Origin: JBJXFK01 sp046155505
GTDB lineage: Bacteria > Planctomycetota > Phycisphaerae > UBA1845 > Fen-1342
DNA: 44,541 nucleotides
Assembly (NCBI GenBank): GCA_046155505.1
Contig: JBJXFK010000219.1
Span: 1 to 44,541 of the forward strand
Direction: 5' to 3'
A program made the translations under genes and the position numbers. The notes beneath the pieces were generated by a model, which was not told the DNA's origin, did no database searches, and saw only the letters and a program-made list of their open reading frames with translations. This document shows positions 31,796 to 39,884 of the stretch, piece after piece. Every line of letters begins with the position of its first letter. Position 1 is the stretch's first letter.

Positions 31796-34700
31796 CTATG
31801 CCGTCGCCACCAGCTCCTCGCTCGGTGCGAATCCACGCCGAAGGGTGTTCTCGGTCACCGTGCGCGGCTCGCAGAATTGGATCAGATAATCCGGCCCGCC
31901 GGCTTTGCTGCCGATGCCCGACATCTTGAAGCCGCCGAACGGCTGGATATCGACCAGTGCCCCGGTGATCTTGCGGTTGATGTAGAAGTTGCCGCAGTCG
32001 CATTCGGCCCGCGCCTTGGCGATATTCGCCGGGCTGCGGCTGAAGATGCCGCCGGTGAGGGCGAAATCTGTATCGTTGAAGATCTCGATCGCCTCGTCGA
32101 TGTCCGCCGCGCGAATCACGGCCAGGACTGGGCCGAAGATCTCTTCGCGGGCGATCCGGGCCGTGCGCGGCACGTCGGCGAAAATCGTGGGGCCGATGAA
32201 GTAACCCGTGAGCGAGGCGTTCGAAGAAGCAGCCGAGGGCGGCTGCTCCACAACGCGGGAATCCGCCCGCAGCCGCAAGACCCTTGCGTCGGTGTCACCA
32301 TCCAGCACGCACCGCGCCTCGCTTTTGCCGATCTCGATGTACTTGCGAATGTTGTCGTACGCACCCTTGTCGATCACTGGCGGCACGAACGTTCCGCAAT
32401 CATCCGCCGGACCGACCTGCGCCGAGCGCGACGCTTCGACCAGCCGTTCGACAAACCGCTCATACACATCGGCCACGACAATGCAGCGCGACGACGCCGA
32501 GCACTTCTGCCCCGCATATCCGAACGCCGAAAACGCCAGGCCGCGCACGGCTTCGTCGAGATCGGCGTCTGAATCGACGATCGTCGCGTTCTTGCCGCCC
32601 ATTTCGGCGATCACCTTCTTGAGCGCGGGCTGCGACGTGGTCGTCTCCGCCGCGATGCGATTGATGCGGCAACCGACCTCGCGCGAACCGGTGAACGCGA
32701 TCATCGCCACCTTGGGGTGCTTCACCAGCACCTCGCCGGCCAGCGCGCCGGGGCCGGGAAGATAATTTGCCACGCCTGCGGGCAAGCCCGCGATTTCCAG
32801 AATCTCCATCAGCTTCGCCGCAATCACCGCCGCCGGTGCCGCGGGTTTCATGATCACCGCGTTGCCCGTGACGATCGCCGCGGTCGCCATGCCGGTCAGA
32901 ATCGCCAGCGGGAAGTTCCACGGGCTGATCACGGCAACCACGCCGCGCGGAGCGTAGAAATACTCGTTCGTCTCGCCTGGAATGTCGCGGCGGCGGGCGT
33001 TTTCCGCCATGCGGATCATCTCTTTGCCGTAGTAATTGCAGAAGTCGATCGCCTCGGACGTGTCGGCGTCGGCCTCGCGCCACGGCTTGCCGCATTCCAG
33101 CGACATCAGCGCCGACAACTCGAACCGCCGCTGCTCCATGATCTCCGCCGCGCGGAACAGCACCTCGGCTCGATCATGCGGCTCGACCAGCCGCCACGAC
33201 TTGTACGCCTCGTGCGCCACCTCGACCGCGCGATCGGCGATCGCTGCGTCGGCCTGGGCAATTTGGCCGATGACCTCGCTCGGCTTGCCGGGGTTGACCG
33301 ATTCCTTCCACGAATCGGTCGTAATTTGCCGCCCGCCGACGATCAGCGGATAGCGTTTGCCGATCGAGCCGCGCACATCGGCGATGGCCCGGATCATTTT
33401 CTGGCGATTGGCTTCCAGCGAGAAATCAGCGTTCGGCACGTTCTCAAACGGATCCATGATCGTTTCCCCGAATTCAAATTTCGTTGGGTAGTCAAGCTGG
33501 GGAGCATCGGCGTCCGGCCGGTGCGAATGTGTAGCACCCGCTATCAGCGGGTGTAAGCGTGTAGCACCCGCTAGCAGCGGGTGTAAGTGTGTGGCGCCCG
33601 CTATCAGCGGTTGCGCGATACCCCTCATCCCTTCCAGATCAAACGCCGGCGTCGAGTTGCTCACGCACCCGCTGATAGCGGGTGCTACACGTGCGCTGAT
33701 AGCGGGTGCTGCACCTGCGCACCGGCCGGAGGCCGATGCTCCCCGCGCGTTCGAGTCGCCGTGTTCGTTCGGATCGCGCAGCAGAACCGACTTCGGCGTC
33801 TCTGAATCAAACGTATGCCGCAGAAACGACTCGTTCGCCGTGTTTTCCAGCAGCCGCCGAATGAAATACGCCATCCCCGGCAACAACTGCCCGTATGGCG
33901 TGTAGACGCGGCACCGCTCGCGCAGATCGACCAGCACCTGCTTGATCGGGTCGCCCATGCCATAGAGCATTTGAATTTCAAACCGCGACGGCGGGATGTG
34001 CAGCGCTTGCTTCATCGCCAGTGCGTGCGCGACGCTGCGAATATTGTGCGAGCCGAATGCGGTGTAGATGTACTGATGATTCTCCAGCAGCATGCGCGTC
34101 ATGCGTTCATAGCACGCGTCGCTTTGCCACTTCTGCCGCCACACCGGGCACGGCCAGTGATTTTGCGCCGACCAAATGGTCTCGCTATCCCAATACGCCC
34201 CTTTGACCAGGCGAATCCACAGCGGCACGCCGCGCTTGCGGGCGAAGTCGATCATGTCCGCCGCGTCCGCCGGGCCGTCTTTCAGATACGCCTGCAAGAC
34301 GATGCCGAAGTGCGGATAGTCGCGGAACTCCGCCTCCATCAAGACTTCCTTGAAAATCTCCAAGGTCAGGTTCTTGATCGCGTAGTGCTCCATGTCGATG
34401 TGCACATGGCAGCCGCCCTCCATGCCGCGCCGCAGCAGCGGGCGCAGGCGGTCTTTCACGGCCAGTTTTGTGCCATCGGGGTCGATCGGATCGAATTGCG
34501 AGAACAGCGACGTCAGTTTGACGCTGACATTCACGGGCGGAATCGGCACATCGTCGGCCTGGTCGGCCAGCGGCGTCCATTGCCAGCGCTGCGCCTTGCG
34601 CGGCAACTCGGTGATCAGGCCCATGTAGACCTGCGTGTAATAGTCCGATTCGCTGGTCGAGCACGCCGCCTCGCCAAGTACGTCGATACTGAAGGCGAGG

Positions 34701-35236
34701 TTTTGGCCGCGCAACTGCCGCAGCGTGCGCTCGGCTTCCATGATGTTCGTGCCGGCGATGAAGCGGCGGGCCATTTGCACGGCGGCCGTGCGGGCGGCGA
34801 ATGAGAAGAACCTCGCTTTCAGGCTGGTCAGATCGTCAAAGTCGAGTTGCCGTGATAGCCAGTGTTCGAGATCGAGCTGCCCGCCGCCGAGTTCGGCAAT
34901 CTCGGCTTGTTGCCGCGCGCGCCGCTCGGCGGGCGTCTCGTCCGGTTCGCCGTGGGCGTGCGATTTCGGCTTGGCAACCCGCCATTCCGGCTCGACAAAG
35001 TACTCTTTCAGGTGCCGCGCGATCTCGCGTGAACTGCTGAGTGTCGGCAATACGTCAATGAAGCGGAACGCTTTGAGTTTCAGCCGCTCGTTGCCCATCA
35101 TCAGCCGCATCATGCGCTCTTCCCACCACAGGAATTGCAGTGGGTGCGGCTTTCGGCGGTCCAGTCGGCTGAAAATGTCGAGGCCGATCTGCTGCGTAAG
35201 CTGCTCGATGCTGGCCTGAGACGGAACCTGCGGCAC
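31796..35236 (-). CDS. putA: Bifunctional proline dehydrogenase / glutamate semialdehyde dehydrogenase
   Basis: A 1146-residue enzyme that oxidises proline to glutamate in two steps. The FAD-dependent half (about 100-495) shows PPVNVSVKLTSLFSQFDP, HIDMEHYAIKNLTLE, RLVKGAYWDSE and YFIRRLLENTANESFL. The NAD-dependent half (about 590-1146) shows SPWNFPLAILTGM, KVIAEMGGKNATIVD (general-base Glu) and catalytic Cys912 in GYAGQKCSASSR. No N-terminal DNA-binding domain is present, so it is not the self-regulating form. GTG at 35236 follows GAGGTGG. Most odd: residues about 498-580, joining the two enzymes, are encoded by a 246-bp composite palindrome, and residues near 990-1005, between GKSEARCVLDGD and GYFIGPTIFADV, are encoded by a dispersed repeat. 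Both preserve the frame. Confidence 0.95.
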   Translation of the reverse strand: MPQVPSQASIEQLTQQIGLDIFSRLDRRKPHPLQFLWWEERMMRLMMGNERLKLKAFRFIDVLPTLSSSREIARHLKEYFVEPEWRVAKPKSHAHGEPDETPAERRARQQAEIAELGGGQLDLEHWLSRQLDFDDLTSLKARFFSFAARTAAVQMARRFIAGTNIMEAERTLRQLRGQNLAFSIDVLGEAACSTSESDYYTQVYMGLITELPRKAQRWQWTPLADQADDVPIPPVNVSVKLTSLFSQFDPIDPDGTKLAVKDRLRPLLRRGMEGGCHVHIDMEHYAIKNLTLEIFKEVLMEAEFRDYPHFGIVLQAYLKDGPADAADMIDFARKRGVPLWIRLVKGAYWDSETIWSAQNHWPCPVWRQKWQSDACYERMTRMLLENHQYIYTAFGSHNIRSVAHALAMKQALHIPPSRFEIQMLYGMGDPIKQVLVDLRERCRVYTPYGQLLPGMAYFIRRLLENTANESFLRHTFDSETPKSVLLRDPNEHGDSNARGASASGRCAGAAPAISARVAPAISGCVSNSTPAFDLEGMRGIAQPLIAGATHLHPLLAGATRLHPLIAGATHSHRPDADAPQLDYPTKFEFGETIMDPFENVPNADFSLEANRQKMIRAIADVRGSIGKRYPLIVGGRQITTDSWKESVNPGKPSEVIGQIAQADAAIADRAVEVAHEAYKSWRLVEPHDRAEVLFRAAEIMEQRRFELSALMSLECGKPWREADADTSEAIDFCNYYGKEMIRMAENARRRDIPGETNEYFYAPRGVVAVISPWNFPLAILTGMATAAIVTGNAVIMKPAAPAAVIAAKLMEILEIAGLPAGVANYLPGPGALAGEVLVKHPKVAMIAFTGSREVGCRINRIAAETTTSQPALKKVIAEMGGKNATIVDSDADLDEAVRGLAFSAFGYAGQKCSASSRCIVVADVYERFVERLVEASRSAQVGPADDCGTFVPPVIDKGAYDNIRKYIEIGKSEARCVLDGDTDARVLRLRADSRVVEQPPSAASSNASLTGYFIGPTIFADVPRTARIAREEIFGPVLAVIRAADIDEAIEIFNDTDFALTGGIFSRSPANIAKARAECDCGNFYINRKITGALVDIQPFGGFKMSGIGSKAGGPDYLIQFCEPRTVTENTLRRGFAPSEELVATA
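32228..32253. repeat. GCAGCCGAGGGCGGCT repeat, copy 3, inside putA
   Basis: This copy matches 2025-2050 and 10952-10977 but lies within the aldehyde dehydrogenase half of putA, where it is read as VEQPPSAAS. Normal family members pass almost directly from the GEG-type strand to GYFIGPT, so this is extra sequence. The reading frame continues without a stop. Confidence 0.8.
33499..33744. repeat. 246-bp composite palindromic element inside putA
   Basis: The ends are inverted repeats of 26 bp (33499-33524 and 33719-33744, 25 of 26 matching; core GCATCGGCSTCCGGCCGGTG). Inside are three copies of GCACCCGCTATCAGCGGGTG-type units on an exact 30-bp period (33531, 33561, 33591) and two inverted copies (about 33666 and 33692). 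The total length is 82 codons and the frame is open throughout. On the coding strand it yields decapeptides such as HPLIAGATRL and octapeptides APAISARV. A stretch near 33620-33655 reads as ordinary protein (NSTPAFDLEGMRG) and may be original linker. Confidence 0.85.
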
Positions 35237-35332
35237 AAGCCACCTCGCGGGCTGAGCGAACGTGAGTCGGTGAATAATTCAAGATGAGGGAGTTTAGCGG
35301 ACGGTGAATGGGTGGGCAAACCTAATGCTCCG

Positions 35333-36468
35333 TCATTCCTGAACAGACGGATAGAGCTGTTTCAGCTTAATCCGTGCATCGGTCGTCGTGAATCGCCAAT
35401 CGATCCGCGACTTTCGCGCGTTACGGCCCTTCTCCCACGCCGCGACCTCACGTTCCAGTTCCGAAGTCGAATCGATCCGCCGATCCAGGCACTGCCGACC
35501 CAGCAACCCCAACTCAATTTCCGCCATGTTCAGCCAACTGCCGTGCTTCGGCGTGTAGTGAATCTCCAGCCGATCCGCGATTCGCTTCGCCTCCGCCGGC
35601 GAAAACGCCTCGTACAGCGACGCCGGCGAATGCGTGTTCAGGTTGTCCATTACCAACACCACCTTCTCCGCACGCGCGTACGTCCGATCCACCATCTCGC
35701 GCACCGCATGCGCCCAATCCACTTTCGTCCGCCGAGCCGTGATCCGCACCTGACGCTTCCCGGCCAACGGCTCGCAAAACATGAACACATTCGCCGTCCC
35801 GTTGCGAACATATTCATAGTCATACCGAACTGGCTGTCCCGCCACAGCCGGAATCGCGGCCCGCGTTTCGCCCACCAACTGCTTGCTGGTCTCGTCCATG
35901 CACACCAGCGGTTTTCGGGCATCGTATGGACGCTGGTACACGTCCAACACGTCCTCCATCTTGCTCACAAACTCGGCGCTGGCCTGCGGCGCGATGCACC
36001 ACTGCTTCTTGAGCCACGGCTTGAGCTCGTTTTTTTGAGCATCTGCCGCACGCATTCGCGCGAAACGCTGTCTACGAATTCGAGCGCGACCGCTCGATCG
36101 GCCAGCAGCCGCAGCGTCCAACGGCTGTGACCTTCCGGCGCCGGGCCGCAGGCCGTCGCGATTAGATACGCCTCGGCTTTTCCATCCAGCTTGCGCACAT
36201 ATTCCCGCTGCGGCGTCGCCCGCACGAGGGCGGCTTCCAGGCCTTCTTCGACGAAACGTTGCCGGACGCGTTCGACGGTGCGGCGGCTGACGTCCAACGC
36301 TTCACAGACTTCACCATCGTCGCAGCCGGCTCCGCCGGGGCCGCTGTCTGACTTGAGCAGAATGCGTGCGTGCGTGAGTTTTCGGGCGGCCGACTTGCCT
36401 GAAGAAACCAGTTGCTCGAGCGTCTGTCGCTCCTCGGCGGTGAGCGTAACAAAGTACTTTTTGACCAT
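35333..36468 (-). CDS. IS630-type transposase made by -1 frameshift
   Basis: Two frames encode one protein. The upstream frame (ATG 36468, GGGAGG before it) gives an N-terminal helix-turn-helix (VCEALDVSRRTVERVRQRFVEEG) and ends in the wrong frame at 35965. The downstream frame carries the DDE catalytic core: Asp in VCMDETSK, Asp in VLVMDNLNTH and Glu in SWLNMAEIEL. They join at a run of seven A (coding strand; 36030-36036), where a -1 slip gives ...QMLKKNELKPWLKKQWCI, exactly the continuous sequence expected of the family. The joined product is 378 residues and ends inside the left terminal repeat. It cuts and pastes the element at TA sites. Since every catalytic residue is intact, it may be active. 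Confidence 0.88.
35965..36468 (-). CDS. IS630 transposase, unshifted upstream product
   Basis: Without the frameshift, translation from ATG 36468 gives a 167-residue protein: the helix-turn-helix domain up to residue 146 (QMLKK), followed by a Ser/Arg-rich tail of 21 residues in the zero frame that matches nothing known. In other IS families such unshifted products bind the ends and inhibit transposition; whether this one does is unknown. Confidence 0.6.
   Translation of the reverse strand: MVKKYFVTLTAEERQTLEQLVSSGKSAARKLTHARILLKSDSGPGGAGCDDGEVCEALDVSRRTVERVRQRFVEEGLEAALVRATPQREYVRKLDGKAEAYLIATACGPAPEGHSRWTLRLLADRAVALEFVDSVSRECVRQMLKKTSSSRGSRSSGASRRRPAPSL
36030..36036 (-). promoter_or_regulatory. 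A7 slippery site for the transposase frameshift
   Basis: On the coding strand the sequence is CTC AAA AAA ACG in the zero frame and CAA AAA AAC GAG in the -1 frame. Slippage may occur on the ribosome or by RNA polymerase stuttering in the A7 run. Confidence 0.8.
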
Positions 36469-36553
36469 GCTGGGCCTCCCTGCCCGCGGCGGGGAATCCG
36501 CCACGGCGACAAGGATGACCGCATCCACTCGTCAATTCAAGCCGGACGGAGCA

Positions 36554-37423
36554 CTAAAGGCACATGTCAGCAGCCCAAATCACGAGAGCATTCGCACCCA
36601 GCAACAGGATCAGCGAAGCAATGACAATGCCGCACTGCACGCCGCCGACGTCCGTGGGAGCGATCAACCGCGTGCGATGCAACATCCGGCCGGCCAGATA
36701 GACGATCCACATCAAGAATACGGCGCGGAGTGGAATATCGATGTACGGACCTAACGCAGCAAGCTGCGCAATGCTCGGCAATGCCGTCTTGCATTGCGAC
36801 ACCATCAAAGTCCCCATCGTTACGATGAACCGCACGAGCAGCAATTCCGCGCAGAATGCGACCAACGGAACGACGACCGCGGCCTCGTTTTCATATCCTC
36901 GCCAACCGATCGTGAGTGCCAGCGTCAAAATCAACAAGAGATGCGCGGCAGGTTCCAGGCTTAAAATCCAGTACGGTGGGAAGACGCCCTGTGTCCCGAA
37001 CGGGGCGAACTCCAGTCGAAACGGCGGCTTAGCAACCTCCGATGAACCTCCCAAGAACGGGAAACTGAAATTGAAGGCGAACAGTCGCGTCGGGGTAGTG
37101 CGCGGATTCCCAATGCTGCTTACGACAAATTGATTGCCAATGAGCAGTAATAGTGGGGGCAGAAGCGACAAGCAGACAATCAGTATTGCGGGCCTCCGCA
37201 ACCGACGCGCACTCGACCATGGATACGCGATCGGACTGCGCGATGTTCGGAAACAAAGTTCCCATGCCCGGCTTCGAGTGATGTTCGCGATCGCTCCGGA
37301 ACTGGACGGATGCGAGACTCCGCACTCAGGGCATTTCATCTCGGCTGTCGCGGAGTGCAGTAGATATCCACAAGCATTGCACCAGTGGCGAGGCGCTCCG
37401 TCCGAATCGACCAGCGCGCCCAT
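36554..37423 (-). CDS. Zinc-ribbon membrane protein of unknown function
   Basis: A 289-residue protein. An N-terminal zinc ribbon has Cys15, Cys18, Cys31 and Cys34 (CNACGYLLHS then CPECG). After about 45 basic residues come roughly five or six membrane segments: near 78-98 (ILIVCLSLLPPLLLLIG), 152-170, 180-205, 225-245 and 262-285. Zinc ribbon plus helices is common among uncharacterised planctomycete proteins. ATG at 37423 follows GAGGGTG. It starts 39 bp after the stop of the ABC permease gene and so probably belongs to that leftward operon. The IS630 element is inserted precisely in its TAG stop codon; because the element begins with G, the stop is rebuilt and the protein is unchanged. Confidence 0.78.
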   Translation of the reverse strand: MGALVDSDGAPRHWCNACGYLLHSATAEMKCPECGVSHPSSSGAIANITRSRAWELCFRTSRSPIAYPWSSARRLRRPAILIVCLSLLPPLLLLIGNQFVVSSIGNPRTTPTRLFAFNFSFPFLGGSSEVAKPPFRLEFAPFGTQGVFPPYWILSLEPAAHLLLILTLALTIGWRGYENEAAVVVPLVAFCAELLLVRFIVTMGTLMVSQCKTALPSIAQLAALGPYIDIPLRAVFLMWIVYLAGRMLHRTRLIAPTDVGGVQCGIVIASLILLLGANALVIWAADMCL

Positions 37424-37462
37424 ATCGCACCCTCGTCGCGCACTTATAGAAGCAACTCGGCC

Positions 37463-38791
37463 CTACGAAGTCGGCGCAATGTTCGCCGCCACATCCGTCG
37501 AATACGCCTTGATCGCCGGCACCATGCCCGCCGCCGCGCCGAGCAGGATCATGCCCAGCGGCGCGGCCCAGAGCACCGGATGGTACATGAACTGATCCAG
37601 CACCACGCCCGTCTGCGAACGGATCACCGCCGTCGCGGCCGAGATGATCGCAAAATAGACCGCAAACCCCGCCGCCGAGCCGATGGCCGCGATCGTGGCG
37701 GCTTCCAGAACGATCGCCGAAAACACGGTCGATTTTCTCGCTCCGAGCGCCCGCAGAATCGCAAACTCGCGCCGCCGTTCGTTGATGGTGTTGTATATGC
37801 TGGCCAAAATCGACCCCGCCGCCACGACCACGACCAGATACGCAACCAGTTCGAGAATGCGATTCACCCAACCCATCTTGTTGAACAAATCAAGCATCAC
37901 CAGGCCGATCGGCCACGCCAGCGTCGCGATCTTGCCTTGTTTGTTCACTTCCGAATCGAGCATCAAACCCGCTTGCGGCGACTTCAATTTCAGCATGACC
38001 GTGCTGACTTCCTTATGCTCGTCGGGGATCGCCTGCCCATCCTGCGGCACAAAGGTCTTGCCCGTGCCGCGCAGCACATGCCCCTCCATGCGGAAGATGC
38101 CCTCGATCGGAATCCAAATCACCCGATCGGCGGGCGAGTTGGTCGGCTTCATGATGCCGACGATCACATATTCCTCGCTATGCTTCGTGCTCGGGTCAAA
38201 CGTCAGCCCGTGATAGGGATTGATGATCGCGCCGATCGTCAGGCCCATCTTCTGCGCGACGAAGCTGCCGACAACCGCCTCGCGCCGCGTCACGTCAAAA
38301 AGTTTGCCCGGCGGCTGAATCTCAAACTTGCGGCCTTCCTGATACTCGAACTTGGTGAACATCTGTTCGGTCGTGCCGACGATGCGATAGCCGTAGTAGT
38401 TGTCGCCCACCGCATACGGCACGGCCAACTCGACATACGGTCGCTTGCGCACCTCCTCGTACAACGCCCACGGGATGTTGCCCGGCGAGGTCTCGAGATG
38501 AAACACCGAATTGAGCACGAGTTGCAATTGACTACCGCGCGCACCGAGCACCGCATCAAAACCCGCCTGCCCGCCGGTGAATGCGTCGAGCGTTTGCTTT
38601 TGGATGCTGAACACGGCCATGACCAGCCCGCTCGCGAGCGCGGTCGAGAGCACGGTGATCAGCGTCGAGAACAGGTGCTGACGCAGGCTGCGGCGGACAA
38701 GCAGGAGCAAGCCGCCGATCGTATCGAGCAGGCCGGCTTCGCGCTTCGGCTGAACGCGAGCGAGCGTCGGTGCCACGAGTTCGGCGCTCAT
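37463..38791 (-). CDS. MacB/FtsX-type ABC transporter permease
   Basis: A 442-residue inner-membrane protein with the FtsX/MacB layout: one N-terminal helix (about 40-62, TLITVLSTALASGLVMAV), a large extracytoplasmic domain (about 65-310), then three helices, the first preceded by NRILELVAYLVVVV. The cytoplasmic loop NERRREFAILRALGARKSTVF is the family's best-known signature. Such permeases with a LolD/MacB ATPase work as mechanotransmitters that move lipoproteins, peptides or drugs rather than as channels (family knowledge); no periplasmic adaptor gene is adjacent. ATG at 38791 overlaps the stop of the ATPase gene by 4 nt (ATGA), so the two are coupled. Confidence 0.9.
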   Translation of the reverse strand: MSAELVAPTLARVQPKREAGLLDTIGGLLLLVRRSLRQHLFSTLITVLSTALASGLVMAVFSIQKQTLDAFTGGQAGFDAVLGARGSQLQLVLNSVFHLETSPGNIPWALYEEVRKRPYVELAVPYAVGDNYYGYRIVGTTEQMFTKFEYQEGRKFEIQPPGKLFDVTRREAVVGSFVAQKMGLTIGAIINPYHGLTFDPSTKHSEEYVIVGIMKPTNSPADRVIWIPIEGIFRMEGHVLRGTGKTFVPQDGQAIPDEHKEVSTVMLKLKSPQAGLMLDSEVNKQGKIATLAWPIGLVMLDLFNKMGWVNRILELVAYLVVVVAAGSILASIYNTINERRREFAILRALGARKSTVFSAIVLEAATIAAIGSAAGFAVYFAIISAATAVIRSQTGVVLDQFMYHPVLWAAPLGMILLGAAAGMVPAIKAYSTDVAANIAPTS

Positions 38792-39501
38792 GCGAACCCC
38801 CCGACGCTGGGCGATGCGTTCGCCAACGCTGCGGGTGCCAGCGCAGCTCGATTGATGTCGTGCAGTTGCCGCACGTCGTCGAAGCTGCGCAGCACTTCGC
38901 GATCGTGGCTGACCAGCAGCAGCGCCGCGTTCTGTTCGCGGCAAATGTCGCGAACGAGTGTTAGCGCATCGGTCGCGTGTCGATGATCGAGATTGCCCGT
39001 CGGCTCGTCGGCCAGTACGAGTCGTGGATGATTGGCCAGCGCCCGCGCGACGGCGACGCGCTGTTGCTGCCCGACCGACAATTGTCGCGGGCGATAGTGC
39101 AGCCGATCGCGCAGCCCGACTCGTTCGAGCAGGTGTCGTGCGTACGCTTCGTCCAGCCCGCCGCCGAAGCGCATCGCGAGCTCGACGTTTTCGAGCGCCG
39201 TATAGCCTTGCAGCAGATTGAACGTCTGAAATATGTAGCCGATCCACGTCGCGCGAATGCGATCGCGCTCCGATTCGCGCAGCGTACTGACCACCTGCCC
39301 GCCGATCGCGACTTCGCCGCTGTCGGGCGTGAGAATGCCGGCGATCAGGTGCAAAAGCGTTGTTTTGCCCGAGCCGCTGCTGCCGGCGAGTGCGACTTGC
39401 TGGCCGGCGGCCAGGTCAAAAGCGTCGACATCCACGATCGGCGTGATCTCGCCGTCGGGCGCCCGGAACGCTTTCTTGAGCTTGCGAATTTGCAGGACCA
39501 A
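38788..39501 (-). CDS. LolD/MacB-type ABC ATPase
   Basis: A 237-residue ATPase: Walker A GSSGSGKT (40-47), Q-loop IFQTFNLLQGYTALENVELA, signature LSVGQQQRVAVARAL, Walker B LVLADEPTGNLD and H-loop VSHDREV. The wording VGQQQRVAVARAL and DEPTGNLD is typical of the LolD/MacB/FtsE branch. The start was set at TTG 39501 because GAGGAG precedes it and the first strand (VLQIRKLKKAF) begins there; the frame is open far upstream, but that stretch is Arg/Ser-rich and unlike the family. It is the first gene of a leftward operon with the permease at 37463-38791. Confidence 0.9.
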   Translation of the reverse strand: MVLQIRKLKKAFRAPDGEITPIVDVDAFDLAAGQQVALAGSSGSGKTTLLHLIAGILTPDSGEVAIGGQVVSTLRESERDRIRATWIGYIFQTFNLLQGYTALENVELAMRFGGGLDEAYARHLLERVGLRDRLHYRPRQLSVGQQQRVAVARALANHPRLVLADEPTGNLDHRHATDALTLVRDICREQNAALLLVSHDREVLRSFDDVRQLHDINRAALAPAALANASPSVGGFA

Positions 39502-39884
39502 CCGCGCTCCTCGTCTACGCTCGCACCGCTGTACACGCGGCTGAACCGGCTGCGGCGAAACGACCGACAGAACGAGTCGTATTCTAGGCGCGATTCGGAC
39601 GCGCGGGTTGGCCCTGTCGAGCAAGAAGCGAAAGCAAACACATTCTGAATCGAGCGTGTTTGCAGGCGAGGCAGGGCACGGGGAGCATGGGATTCTGGTC
39701 GCGTGAACTGATCGGGTCAGCCGGGCGCTCGCACCGCCTTTTTCACTAACAAAAGCGGGTAGGACGTCCGGACCACGCGGTTGTTTCCAAGCGCTGCGGT
39801 CGGTGCGAATTGAAATTCGCGCCGCCGAGAACGCAGATGCTCCCTGCGATGTGTCGCGCAACGGCGAAACGTCGCTCGCGCGAA
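39502..39884. other. Spacer upstream of the LolD/MacB operon
   Basis: This 383-bp stretch has no gene on either strand that I can support and no clear repeat. It should contain the promoter of the ABC pair and the terminator of the sulfatase-like gene, but neither was recognised. Confidence 0.5.

Larger units (their letters stand above)
35325..36554 (-). mobile_element. IS630-type insertion sequence, complete (1230 bp)
   Basis: It is flanked on both sides by TA (35323-35324 and 36555-36556), the two-base duplication made by IS630/Tc1-type elements. The ends are imperfect inverted repeats: left ATGCTCCGTCATTCCTGAA, right (reverse complement) GTGCTCCGTCCGGCTTGAA. It contains one transposase made from two overlapping frames. 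It lies between putA and the zinc-ribbon gene, and the right-hand TA falls within the stop codon of that gene. Confidence 0.9.

Noticed and set aside
33531..33715. Possible CRISPR array
   Set aside because: The 30-bp units are adjacent copies without unique spacers, two are inverted, and the whole stretch is an open part of putA; no cas gene is near.
35333..36468. IS630 transposase as a pseudogene
   Set aside because: The two frames join exactly at an A7 run with a product of family-like sequence, so programmed slippage is the better explanation.
36554..37423. Zinc-ribbon gene truncated by the IS630 element
   Set aside because: Joining the flanks and removing one TA gives the same TAG stop, so the protein was not shortened.
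39502..39861. N-terminal extension of the LolD/MacB-like ATPase
   Set aside because: The open frame continues upstream, but the sequence is Arg/Ser/Pro-rich and a GAGGAG-preceded TTG at 39501 begins exactly at the family's first strand.
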